Below are positions 8,404 through 15,789 of a DNA stretch of 64,000 nucleotides, piece after piece (position 1 is the first letter of the stretch; every line of letters begins with the position of its first letter). Origin of the DNA: an uncultured Blautia sp. Its GTDB lineage: Bacteria > Bacillota > Clostridia > Lachnospirales > Lachnospiraceae. Below the pieces are notes generated by a model, which was not told the DNA's origin, did no database searches, and was given only the letters and a program-made list of their open reading frames with translations. A program made the translations under genes and the position numbers. The DNA lies in assembly GCA_900540785.1 (NCBI GenBank), contig UQHF01000017.1, positions 1 through 64,000 of the forward strand, written 5' to 3'.

Positions 8404-8504
8404 ACGACAAGCGGCGACTGTACACATCTCCACGCGTGTCTTTATCTCTTTTCTACGCGTCCCATCCCTCTGATGGTTTCTGAACTTGTACAGTGACTTG
8501 TCGT
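8404..8504 (-). promoter_or_regulatory. Structured 5' leader of the S10 operon
   Basis: On the minus strand, ACGACAAG (8497-8504) pairs with CTTGTCGT (8404-8411), and ACTGTACA (8487-8494) pairs with TGTACAGT (8417-8424). This closes a junction holding two hairpins, CCATC-N5-GATGG (8462-8476) and ACGCGT-N17-ACGCGT (8432-8460). All stems are perfect. The size and position suit an autogenous ribosomal-protein leader. Which protein binds, if any, cannot be read from the sequence. Confidence 0.65.
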
Positions 8505-8595
8505 CAGTTTTCTAACTTGACATTCGCTCCACGGAAAACCTGCTCTTTCAAGCAGCAACCTCGCGCTTCATTGCTATCATGTCACAACAGTTATG

Positions 8596-8624
8596 AGTAT
8601 ACACGAAGCTTTTACCAAATGCAA
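8596..8624 (-). promoter_or_regulatory. Promoter of the S10 operon
   Basis: Minus-strand -35 TTGCAT (8619-8624) and -10 TATACT (8596-8601), spaced 17 bases. Predicted start near 8588, giving a leader of about 220 bases before rpsJ. Confidence 0.75.
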
Positions 8625-8680
8625 GCATTTTTTTTATTTTTTTCAAATTTTTTTGACAGAAACTTTTTTACAGGATTTTT

Positions 8681-8714
8681 CCCAAAAGAAAACGGACTGC
8701 AAAATGCAGTCCGC
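8681..8714 (-). terminator. Intrinsic terminator after the signal-peptidase-like gene
   Basis: CGGACTGC (8706-8713 on the complement) pairs perfectly with GCAGTCCG (8693-8700) around a 5-base loop, followed on the minus strand by TTTTCTTTT. It ends transcription 8 bases after the stop of the gene at 8722. Confidence 0.85.
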
Positions 8715-8721
8715 TGTTCTC

Positions 8722-9786
8722 TTACTCTTCCTCTCCATCTTCTCGGACAATATCGGAGTAGTCAAATAAAGTAACTTCTGTAATATCATCTTTTATAATT
8801 TCCGGAGAATCCCCTGCTGATTTGGCACGATTGGCAAGCTGTGAAACACTCCACTGAGGAATCGCCATCTTTCTTACCGGAATATCGCTATCCCTGTTTT
8901 CCTCTTCAGGGCCCTCTTTCTGCTGCTCCTCTTTCTGTGCAGGTTCCTCCTTGGTCATCTCTCCCAGCATTTCTCTTAATTCTGCTGTAGGATCTGGCTC
9001 TTCTGAAGTAGCTGCTGCAATTTCTTTCTTCAGGACCTCATGCGCTTCACTTGCTGCACTCTGCATGGAAACAGGTCTTGCAGGCTCTTCTGTGTACTCG
9101 TCATCTTCTTCCTCGATTTCATCTACGAAACCACCGGTGCGTATCATGCGCTTCTCCGCTTTTTTCTTTTTCTTCTTTCCCTTGTTTTCACTGCGGATTT
9201 CCCGCTCCTCTTCCTTCATCATTCTTGCGCGCTCTTTTTCCTCACGCTTCAGCTCCTTTTTGGACTTCACGTAAGCACTGGAAGAATTTACATTTTCTTC
9301 CACTTCTTCCTTCGGGTCTTTTTCCCAGAGTTCTGCAATGATATAGAGAATAATAAGGAACAGCACAGCAAGTCCGAGAATGATCTTTCCCTCTGTGCTC
9401 TGCGTAGCCACATAAAGGTATCCTACGCCGCTTAATGTAAAAACAACCTTCGGAACGTATTCCTTAATTGCTACAGTAATGGTCTCTCCATTTGTAACAG
9501 ACGGATCTATTACTGTTCCTGTTCCATTTTCAAGGTCAAGCGCCTGTACACTGTAGCGGTAGATTTTAGAATCCTCATGAACAAGGATCGGATCTCCCAC
9601 ATAAATATCTGTCGCCTTAACCGGTATTGCATATGTAACAGAACCTATCGGAAGATTGGTGTCCTCCTTGGAATCCGTCATGATTTCCGTAGTCACTCCG
9701 AAAAATGGCGGCAGGATCAAACCGGCAGCACATACAATCGTACAGATTACGACAAAGTGCACAATAAATTTTAAAAATTTTGACAT
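8722..9786 (-). CDS. Membrane protein related to SipW-type signal peptidases (S26-like), probably non-catalytic
   Basis: 354 residues. An N-terminal membrane helix (about 7-29) is followed by a segment resembling the first beta region of SipW/archaeal type I signal peptidases (DTNLPIGSVTYAIPV, then DIYVGDPILV). The usual SGSMEP signature carrying the catalytic Ser is not recognisable; the nearest stretch is TDSKEDTN. A second membrane helix lies at about 133-154. It is followed by a long charged cytoplasmic tail, first Lys/Glu-rich, then acidic. I infer a signal-peptidase fold adapted to a non-proteolytic or altered role. Alone in its transcription unit, with its own promoter (9833-9861) and terminator. 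Confidence 0.55.
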   Translation of the reverse strand: MSKFLKFIVHFVVICTIVCAAGLILPPFFGVTTEIMTDSKEDTNLPIGSVTYAIPVKATDIYVGDPILVHEDSKIYRYSVQALDLENGTGTVIDPSVTNGETITVAIKEYVPKVVFTLSGVGYLYVATQSTEGKIILGLAVLFLIILYIIAELWEKDPKEEVEENVNSSSAYVKSKKELKREEKERARMMKEEEREIRSENKGKKKKKKAEKRMIRTGGFVDEIEEEDDEYTEEPARPVSMQSAASEAHEVLKKEIAAATSEEPDPTAELREMLGEMTKEEPAQKEEQQKEGPEEENRDSDIPVRKMAIPQWSVSQLANRAKSAGDSPEIIKDDITEVTLFDYSDIVREDGEEE

Positions 9787-9832
9787 CGTAATGTTCCCCT
9801 CGCTTTATCCATTCAGTTGTATCATAGTTCAG

Positions 9833-9861
9833 ATTATACCTTGTTTTTTTCTTTCGGTCAA
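9833..9861 (-). promoter_or_regulatory. Promoter of the signal-peptidase-like gene
   Basis: Minus-strand -35 TTGACC (9856-9861) and -10 TATAAT (9833-9838), 17-base spacer. It overlaps the divergent promoter at 9841-9869, so the two probably compete for RNA polymerase. Confidence 0.75.
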
Positions 9862-9869
9862 CTTATAAT
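9841..9869 (+). promoter_or_regulatory. Promoter of the PAP2 phosphatase gene
   Basis: Plus-strand -35 TTGTTT (9841-9846) and -10 TATAAT (9864-9869), 17-base spacer, about 50 bases before the ATG. It overlaps the opposite-strand promoter almost completely. Confidence 0.6.
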
Positions 9870-9917
9870 ATTTTTTAATTATAATAAGAAACAATTTTTC
9901 AGAAAGGACTGTTTTTT

Positions 9918-10811
9918 ATGGAATTTTTACATTTTCTGTCTCAGTTCCGTACAGACGGAGGAGACATTTTCTTTCAGCTTATCACTTATACAGCTCAGGA
10001 GCTTTTCGTAGTTGGCATTATCTGCTGGCTTTTCTGGTGTTCCAACAAACGCCTTGCCTACACACTTGGCTTTTCCTACTTTGCCTCAGGACTTCTCATA
10101 CAGGGCTTAAAAATCACATTTCGGATTCCCCGCCCCTGGATACTCGATCCTTCTTTCCATCCTGTCGCTTCCGCAATTCCGGGCGCTACCGGATATTCCT
10201 TTCCAAGTGGGCATACGCAGAGCATTACCGCCCTGTTTGGAACAGCCGCCCTTCACTTTCGAAAACGGCTGTATCAGGTGCTGTGCTTTGTAGTAATTTT
10301 CCTTGTTGGATTTTCCAGAATGTACCTTGGCTGCCACACACCAAAAGATGTGATCGTCTCTTTTGTCCTTTCCTTTTTATGTGTAGCCTTCTGTTATCAC
10401 TATATATATAGGAAGAAATCCTTCGAAGAGGCTCCCGGAAAAGTGGCTGTCATTATGCTTCTTATTTCCCTTGCCCTCTCCTTTTATTCTGTACTTCTGG
10501 AGAAAACAGGCCATATTGAGCTTGTATACGCAAAAGACTGTCTGAAGGCAGGAGGCGCTGGTGTTGCCTTTGCGCTCGGTTATTACCTGGAACAGCGCTT
10601 TATACGCTTTGCACTTCCACAAAATACAAAACAGAAAATCCTGCGCCTTATATTTGGTCTTCTCGGTGCGCTTATCATCCTGGAAGGAATCAAACCACTT
10701 ATCGGAACTTCCCTTCCTGCCAGCTTCCTGCGCTATTTCCTTGCGGTATTCTGGATACTCGCTGTATATCCGTTTCTTTTTAGCAAATATGCAGCCTGCA
10801 CCAAAAAATAA
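9918..10811 (+). CDS. PAP2 family membrane phosphatase
   Basis: 297 residues, multi-pass membrane protein. The three type 2 phosphatidic-acid phosphatase motifs are present in order: KITFRIPRP, PSGHT (both within residues 60-110) and SRMYLGCHTPKDV, with the catalytic histidines in PSGH and CHTPKD. Family members dephosphorylate lipid phosphates such as undecaprenyl pyrophosphate, phosphatidylglycerol phosphate or phosphatidate at the membrane; the substrate cannot be told here. The C-terminal 150 residues are further hydrophobic helices. AAAGGA precedes the ATG. Single-gene unit ending at the shared terminator 10819-10858. Confidence 0.9.
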   Translation: MEFLHFLSQFRTDGGDIFFQLITYTAQELFVVGIICWLFWCSNKRLAYTLGFSYFASGLLIQGLKITFRIPRPWILDPSFHPVASAIPGATGYSFPSGHTQSITALFGTAALHFRKRLYQVLCFVVIFLVGFSRMYLGCHTPKDVIVSFVLSFLCVAFCYHYIYRKKSFEEAPGKVAVIMLLISLALSFYSVLLEKTGHIELVYAKDCLKAGGAGVAFALGYYLEQRFIRFALPQNTKQKILRLIFGLLGALIILEGIKPLIGTSLPASFLRYFLAVFWILAVYPFLFSKYAACTKK

Positions 10812-10818
10812 ACAAAAG

Positions 10819-10858
10819 AAATGCGAATGAAAACCGGTCTTCTTTTTCATTCGCATTT
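10819..10858. terminator. Bidirectional terminator between PAP2 gene and crh
   Basis: A 15-bp inverted repeat, arms 10819-10833 and 10844-10858 (core ATGCGAATGAAAA), with A-tract upstream and T-tract downstream, so it can act on both strands between convergent genes. Confidence 0.85.
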
Positions 10859-10890
10859 GTATCAATAACACAGCCTGTTATTTTTTCTGA

Positions 10891-11145
10891 CTACTGTTCA
10901 CTCAAATATCTTTCAATACTGTTCATTGCCGCCTCTTCATCTTCACCATTTGTAAGAAGTGTAATTTCCTCTCCGGCATCCAATCCCAGTGTCATCATTC
11001 CCATAATACTCTTGGCATTTACCTTTTTTTCACCTACTTCAACGTAAATTTCACTGTTAAACTGGCTTGCAACCTGAACCAGCTGTGCCACAGGACGCGC
11101 CTCAAGCCCAGTAGAAAGATTTACTGTTATTGGTTTTTTAATCAT
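10891..11145 (-). CDS. crh: HPr-like regulatory protein Crh
   Basis: 84 residues, HPr fold. The position of the phosphorylatable His15 of HPr is Glu here (GLEARPV), whereas Ser46 is kept (KSIMGMM). This is the pattern of Crh, which cannot carry phosphate for PTS transport but is phosphorylated on Ser46 by HPr kinase and acts in carbon catabolite control; Bacillus subtilis Crh has Gln15. Context agrees: it is last in a rapZ-whiA-crh set as in B. subtilis yvcJKL-crh. Its start overlaps the whiA stop by four bases (ATGA). A plain HPr-family label would miss the His loss. Confidence 0.85.
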   Translation of the reverse strand: MIKKPITVNLSTGLEARPVAQLVQVASQFNSEIYVEVGEKKVNAKSIMGMMTLGLDAGEEITLLTNGEDEEAAMNSIERYLSEQ

Positions 11146-12095
11146 AATAACTCCTCCTTGTTTTCCCGCAGTTCATCAGCCAGTACACTCAGTTTTCTCA
11201 ATCTGTGATTTACTCCTGATTTTCCCACCTGCGGGCTTAACATTAATCCTAATTCTCTTAATGTAGCTTCCGGATACTGCAGTCTCAGTCTGGCAGTCTG
11301 CGCAAGACCTTCATTCAGGCGTTCAAAGCCCATAATCTCTTCTATCAGTTTGATGTCTTCAATCTGCTTTACTGCTGCATTTACCGTCTTATTGATATTC
11401 GCAGTTTCACAGTTTACCTTCCGGTTCACAGAATTACGCATCTCCTTCAGAATCCGGATATTCTCCAGATCCATAAGAGCCACGTTCGCCTCCATGATTG
11501 CCAGCATATCCACAATCTGCGCTCCTTCTTTCACATAGACCACATATGATTTCTTACGCAGAACAGTCTTTGCATCAATATGAAAGCTGCGGATAATCTC
11601 CTGTAACAACTGCGCCTTCCTTTCATCTGCACATACGATCTCAAAATGATACCCTTTTCTTGGGTCACTGATGGACCCTGATGAAAGAAACGCTCCACGG
11701 ACAAAAGCCCGTTTACAGCAGCTCTGTTGAAGTGTAAGGGAATTCTCCTGTATATTCAGCTCCCCTGATCCAGCCAACAGCTTGGCTGCCTGCATCACTT
11801 CCTCCACCTGCCGCTGCCTTGTAATCTCCACCACATACACACGACCTCTTTTTAAATGTGTACCCTCGTGAAGAAATACTGCTGTCTCTATATTAAATGT
11901 TTTTTTTAATAATGTAAAGTATTTTCTTGCAACCAGTTCATTTTCTGTGTGAACCCGCAGAATTTTATTCCCGTCTTTTTTGTATTCCAGACTGCCGCAG
12001 ACACATAAAATGGCGGCAAGCTCTGCTATGCGGCAGTGTCTCGCCGTATTGATCTGTCTGGAAAGCTCTTCCTTTACCATTCCTGAAAAAGACAT
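11142..12095 (-). CDS. whiA: DNA-binding protein WhiA
   Basis: 317 residues. WhiA combines an N-terminal degenerate LAGLIDADG homing-endonuclease fold (roughly 1-220) with a C-terminal helix-turn-helix; ATLRELGLMLSPQVGKSGV near residue 275 is that domain. In streptomycetes it drives sporulation-septation genes; in Bacillus it affects cell division and chromosome segregation. It sits 18 bases after rapZ and overlaps crh, and is co-transcribed with them. The yvcK/glmR gene found between rapZ and whiA in Bacillus is absent here. Confidence 0.95.
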   Translation of the reverse strand: MSFSGMVKEELSRQINTARHCRIAELAAILCVCGSLEYKKDGNKILRVHTENELVARKYFTLLKKTFNIETAVFLHEGTHLKRGRVYVVEITRQRQVEEVMQAAKLLAGSGELNIQENSLTLQQSCCKRAFVRGAFLSSGSISDPRKGYHFEIVCADERKAQLLQEIIRSFHIDAKTVLRKKSYVVYVKEGAQIVDMLAIMEANVALMDLENIRILKEMRNSVNRKVNCETANINKTVNAAVKQIEDIKLIEEIMGFERLNEGLAQTARLRLQYPEATLRELGLMLSPQVGKSGVNHRLRKLSVLADELRENKEELL

Positions 12096-12113
12096 GTTCC
12101 AACCTCATTTCTT

Positions 12114-12992
12114 CTATTTTTTCAGCATTCTGTCCTTCTCAATGTCACGGTGCTCAAGACGGAATCCGTACTGTCCGCTTTTCAAAAGTCTTTCGTACAG
12201 TTCTCTTGCAAGAGTGACAGAACGGTGCTTTCCACCAGTACAGCCGATTGCTATCACAAGATTTGTCTTTCCTTCTTTCACATAGTGAGGAATCAGAAAA
12301 CGCACCATATCTTCCAGCCTGTCTGCAAATTCCCGGGCTGCGCTGCTGTTCATCACATATTCAAACACGCTGTCCTCCATACCGGTAAGCGGCCGGAGAT
12401 CATCTACATAATACGGATTCGGAAGAAAACGCACATCAAATACAAGATCTGCATCTGCAGGAATCCCGTACTTAAATCCAAAAGACAGAACAGAAACCAT
12501 CAGGTTGCAAAATTCCTGATTATCCACAAAAATCTTCTCCACTTCCTGTTTCAGCTCTCTTGTAAGAAGATAACTTGTATCAATGATATAGTCTGCTCTC
12601 TCCTTTAAAAAGTGCATTTTTTCACGCTCAATGCGGATTCCCTCATCCACTCTTCCTGTCATTGCAAGTGGGTGGCTTCTTCTTGTTTCCTTATATCGTT
12701 TCACAAGAACATTGTCTTCTGCGTCCAGAAAAAGAATCTCAAATTCATAACCGGCTTCTTTCATTCTGTCAAGAACAACCTCCAGCTCATCAAGCGCTCT
12801 TCCGCTTCTGGCATCTATTCCAAGTGCCACATTCTGAACATCCTCCCCATGTATTTCCGGAAGAAGCGAGGCGAACTTTTCCAGAAGCTGAATGGGCAGA
12901 TTATCTACGCAAAAGTATCTGGCATCTTCCAGCATCTTAAGTGCAGTGGATTTCCCGGCTCCCGATACTCCTGTTACAATTACAAAACGCAT
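12114..12992 (-). CDS. rapZ: RNase adapter / nucleotide-binding protein RapZ (YvcJ)
   Basis: 292 residues. The P-loop is GVSGAGKS at residues 8-15; the conserved CVDNLP follows, and the C-terminal AIGCTGGKHRSVTLA motif belongs to the domain that in E. coli RapZ senses glucosamine-6-phosphate and binds small RNAs. In Firmicutes the orthologue YvcJ is a GTP/ATP-binding protein that affects competence and cell-wall homeostasis. Lies between murB (24-base gap) and whiA, which agrees with a cell-envelope role. Confidence 0.93.
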   Translation of the reverse strand: MRFVIVTGVSGAGKSTALKMLEDARYFCVDNLPIQLLEKFASLLPEIHGEDVQNVALGIDARSGRALDELEVVLDRMKEAGYEFEILFLDAEDNVLVKRYKETRRSHPLAMTGRVDEGIRIEREKMHFLKERADYIIDTSYLLTRELKQEVEKIFVDNQEFCNLMVSVLSFGFKYGIPADADLVFDVRFLPNPYYVDDLRPLTGMEDSVFEYVMNSSAAREFADRLEDMVRFLIPHYVKEGKTNLVIAIGCTGGKHRSVTLARELYERLLKSGQYGFRLEHRDIEKDRMLKK

Positions 12993-13016
12993 GACTCTTT
13001 CCTCTCTTTTCCTCTG

Positions 13017-13961
13017 TTATGAAAAATCGCCCAGGAAACGGACCTCCGGCTCCAGCATCACACCGAATTTTTCATAAACTGTATTCTGCACATCCTGAAT
13101 AAGAGCTCTTACATCTGCTGCAGTCGCTCCTCCTGCATTGATCACAAACCCGCAGTGTTTTTCTGACACCTGCGCTCCGCCCACACGGTATCCCCGGAGC
13201 CCGGAATCCATAATAAGCTTTCCTGCAAAATATCCTTCCGGCCGCTTAAATGTACTGCCCGCACTTGGAAATTCCAGAGGCTGTTTAGAAGTTCTTCTCT
13301 CTGTCAGGTCTTTCATAAGCGCTTTTATTTCTTCCGGATTTCCCTCTTTCAGAGAAATTTCCGCCTCCAGAACAAGATACCCTGCTGTTTTCACAATGCT
13401 GGTCCGGTATCCCAGATTCAGCTCCTCTGCTGAGAGTTTTCTGATATTTCCTTCTCTGTCTGCAACCGTAACTGATTTTAATACGTCCTTCATCTCTCCG
13501 CCGTAAGCACCTGCATTCATGGTCACAGCGCCGCCAAGAGTCCCCGGAATCCCCCCTGCAAATTCAAAACCTGTAAGCGAATGATTTTTGGCTTCTGCCG
13601 CAACAGCAGAAAGAAGCGCTCCTGCCTGCGCTCGGATTACAGTTCCCTCTGTCTCTATCTTATTCATATTACGGTACATCTGAATGATCGCGCCCCTGTA
13701 TCCCCTGTCACTCACGAGAAGATTGCTTCCATTCCCCAGTATAAAACAGGGAATATTCTCCTCCTTACATATTTCAAAAATTCCTTTTATCTGTGTTCTT
13801 TCTGTTGGAAGCAGAAAGTAATCTGCCGCTCCACCGATGCGAAATGTAGTATGGCTGCTCATGAGCTCATCTGTGAGTACATTCTCTTCCCCCAGTAAAT
13901 TGCAAAATCTGTCTTTTATTTTCAATGCTATAACTCCTTTTTTCTTATTCTCTGCTGCCAT
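13017..13961 (-). CDS. murB: UDP-N-acetylenolpyruvoylglucosamine reductase
   Basis: 314 residues. MurB reduces UDP-GlcNAc-enolpyruvate to UDP-MurNAc with NADPH and FAD in the cytoplasm. FAD-binding segments GNGSNLLVSDRGYRG and GIPGTLGGAVTMNAGAYGG are present, with the catalytic serine region SAGSTFKRP and the distal Glu in EPEVRFLG. The first dozen residues are Lys-rich and could be optional: a later start is possible. Eight bases downstream of tcdA. Confidence 0.95.
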   Translation of the reverse strand: MAAENKKKGVIALKIKDRFCNLLGEENVLTDELMSSHTTFRIGGAADYFLLPTERTQIKGIFEICKEENIPCFILGNGSNLLVSDRGYRGAIIQMYRNMNKIETEGTVIRAQAGALLSAVAAEAKNHSLTGFEFAGGIPGTLGGAVTMNAGAYGGEMKDVLKSVTVADREGNIRKLSAEELNLGYRTSIVKTAGYLVLEAEISLKEGNPEEIKALMKDLTERRTSKQPLEFPSAGSTFKRPEGYFAGKLIMDSGLRGYRVGGAQVSEKHCGFVINAGGATAADVRALIQDVQNTVYEKFGVMLEPEVRFLGDFS

Positions 13962-13969
13962 TTCAAACC

Positions 13970-14698
13970 TTATTTCTTTTTTCCGTCTCCCAGAAGGTCC
14001 CGCACAACTTCTCCTGCGATAAGAAGTCCCGCTACGCTTGGAACAAACGCAATGCTTCCCGGAACCGGCCGGTCTGTATTTCCTTTTCTCTCTCCGTTAT
14101 CCTGCACTGCCTTTAAGGGTTTTTCCTTTGAATAAAGAACCTTTACCTTACGTATTCCCCGCTTTCTGAGCTCTGTTCTCATAACTTTTGCAAGAGGACA
14201 CACACTTGTCTTTGAAATATCTGTGATTTCAAATTTGGAAGGTTCCATCTTGTTTCCCGTTCCCATACAGGAAATCACAGGAACACCGCACTCTTTTGCC
14301 TTCTGGATAATAAGAAGCTTTGAGGTCACAGTGTCAATGGCGTCCACAATATAATCTACACCACGAAAATCAAACATATCTGCTGTATCCTCATTATAAA
14401 AAGTCTCATATGTATGAACCAGAATATTTTCATCTATATCCCGGATTCTTTCTTTTGCCACCTGTACCTTACTGTGTCCTACTGTAGAACGAAGTGCATA
14501 AAGCTGTCTGTTAATATTTGTAACAGAAACGGTATCGTGGTCAACAAGAGTCAGACTTCCCACGCCGCATCTCGCCAGCGCTTCTGCCACGTAAGAGCCA
14601 ACGCCGCCAAGGCCAAACACCATGATTCTGGCTTTTGCAAGTTTGGTACTTCCCTCTTCCCCCAGCAGTATTTCCATTCGTGAAAATGCGTTCTGCAT
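13970..14698 (-). CDS. tcdA: tRNA threonylcarbamoyladenosine dehydratase (TcdA/CsdL, ThiF/E1-like)
   Basis: 242 residues from the ATG at 14696-14698 (MQNAFSRMEILLG), which has AAAGGAGG 9 bases upstream; an upstream TTG in frame lacks a ribosome site. The Rossmann loop GLGGVGSYVAEAL and the DTVSVTNINRQ adenylate-binding region are those of E1-like ThiF enzymes. TcdA cyclises t6A at tRNA position 37 to ct6A using ATP. The conserved Cys-containing SKTSVCPLAKVMRTELRK segment and EKPLKA are present. First gene of the operon. Confidence 0.88.
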   Translation of the reverse strand: MQNAFSRMEILLGEEGSTKLAKARIMVFGLGGVGSYVAEALARCGVGSLTLVDHDTVSVTNINRQLYALRSTVGHSKVQVAKERIRDIDENILVHTYETFYNEDTADMFDFRGVDYIVDAIDTVTSKLLIIQKAKECGVPVISCMGTGNKMEPSKFEITDISKTSVCPLAKVMRTELRKRGIRKVKVLYSKEKPLKAVQDNGERKGNTDRPVPGSIAFVPSVAGLLIAGEVVRDLLGDGKKK

Positions 14699-14754
14699 AT
14701 CACAAGCCCTCCTTTTTCCTGTCAAAATCTACACTTTTCCCTGCAGTCTATTCT

Positions 14755-14783
14755 ATTATACTATGTGGTTCCCCACTTGTACA
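14755..14783 (-). promoter_or_regulatory. Promoter of the tcdA-murB-rapZ-whiA-crh operon
   Basis: Minus-strand -35 TGTACA (14778-14783) and -10 TATAAT (14755-14760), 17-base spacer, about 50 bases before the tcdA start. Confidence 0.6.
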
Positions 14784-14810
14784 GTTTTTCATTTTTTATT
14801 AAGAATTGGC

Positions 14811-14839
14811 ACATATTTTTTATGATTTTCCTCATACTA
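14811..14839 (+). promoter_or_regulatory. Forespore-type (sigma G/F-like) promoter of the spoVA operon
   Basis: The -10 CATACTA (14833-14839) matches the sigma-G consensus CATNNTA exactly. About 17 bases upstream is ACATA (14811-14815), close to the GYATR -35. In Bacillus the spoVA operon is transcribed by sigma G in the forespore, so the match is expected. Confidence 0.6.
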
Positions 14840-14861
14840 AGCATAAATCGGAGGTGAAGCT

Positions 14862-15281
14862 ATGCTGCAGCAGATTTTTCTTGCATTCATTGGCTTATGT
14901 TCCGGAGTGATCATTGCAGGAGGCATTGTAGGACTTCTCATAGGTCTTTCTATTGTACCAAGATATGCAGGGATTACCCGAACAGGGAAATATATCATGC
15001 TTTATGAAGACGTCACTCTTATGGGTACTTTATTTGGAACTCTTATGTTTCTTTTCCGCATTCCAATCCCTTTAGGCACTCCTTTTCTTCTGCTTTACGG
15101 ATTGTTTTCCGGTATTTTTCTCGGCGGTTGGATTATGGCTCTGGCAGAAATGGCGGACGTATTTCCCATTTTCACAAGACGCATTAAGTTCACAGAGGGG
15201 CTTCCAAAGGTTATTGTCTTTGTAGCTCTTGGAAAAATCTGCGGTTCCCTGCTCTATTATTTCCAGGGGTGGATGAAATAA
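14862..15281 (+). CDS. spoVAB: Stage V sporulation protein AB
   Basis: 139 residues, four predicted membrane helices. It matches SpoVAB in length and in landmarks: VPRYAGITRTGKYIMLYE near residue 35, SGIFLGGWIMALAEMADVFPIFTRR in the middle and a final VALGKICGSLLYY helix. SpoVA proteins form the inner-membrane channel complex that moves dipicolinic acid with calcium into the forespore and out at germination. GGAGGTGAAG precedes the ATG. First of five spoVA genes, behind the forespore-type promoter. Confidence 0.85.
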   Translation: MLQQIFLAFIGLCSGVIIAGGIVGLLIGLSIVPRYAGITRTGKYIMLYEDVTLMGTLFGTLMFLFRIPIPLGTPFLLLYGLFSGIFLGGWIMALAEMADVFPIFTRRIKFTEGLPKVIVFVALGKICGSLLYYFQGWMK

Positions 15282-15309
15282 AAATTTGTTAAGAAAGGAC
15301 GGTGTTTTT

Positions 15310-15789
15310 ATGCCGGACACAATCTCCCAACAGCAAAAACAGAAACAAAAAAAATATGAAGCATATGTAAAAAAGGTGACACCTGCCCACAGTCTCCCTT
15401 TCAATATGGTCAAAGCCTTTTTCACCGGAGGCATCATCTGTACTCTGGGACAGTTTATTTTAAACACTGCAAAATCTATGGGCGCAGATAAAGAAGCCGC
15501 CGGAACCTGGTGTTCTGTTATTTTGATTTTTTTAAGCGTGCTTCTTACAGGGTTTAACCTTTACTCCAAAATTGGCAAATTCGGAGGCGCAGGAGGACTT
15601 GTTCCCATTACCGGTTTTGCCAATTCTGTCGCCTCTTCTGCCATTGAATTTCAGGCAGAAGGACAGGTATTCGGCATCGGCTGCAAAATCTTTACCATTG
15701 CAGGTCCGGTCATTTTATATGGCCTTTTAAGTTCCTGGATTCTGGGTATCTTTTACTATATCTTAAAAATAATGGAGGTGATCTCATGA
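15310..15789 (+). CDS. spoVAC: Stage V sporulation protein AC
   Basis: 159 residues from the ATG at 15310 (MPDTISQQQK), which has AAAGGA upstream; an earlier in-frame start codon lacks a ribosome site. SpoVAC is a membrane protein reported to act as a mechanosensitive channel in DPA release. HSLPFNMVKAFFTGGIICTLGQ and FGGAGGLVPITGFANSVASSAIE are signature segments. Its stop overlaps the spoVAD start (ATGA). Confidence 0.93.
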   Translation: MPDTISQQQKQKQKKYEAYVKKVTPAHSLPFNMVKAFFTGGIICTLGQFILNTAKSMGADKEAAGTWCSVILIFLSVLLTGFNLYSKIGKFGGAGGLVPITGFANSVASSAIEFQAEGQVFGIGCKIFTIAGPVILYGLLSSWILGIFYYILKIMEVIS

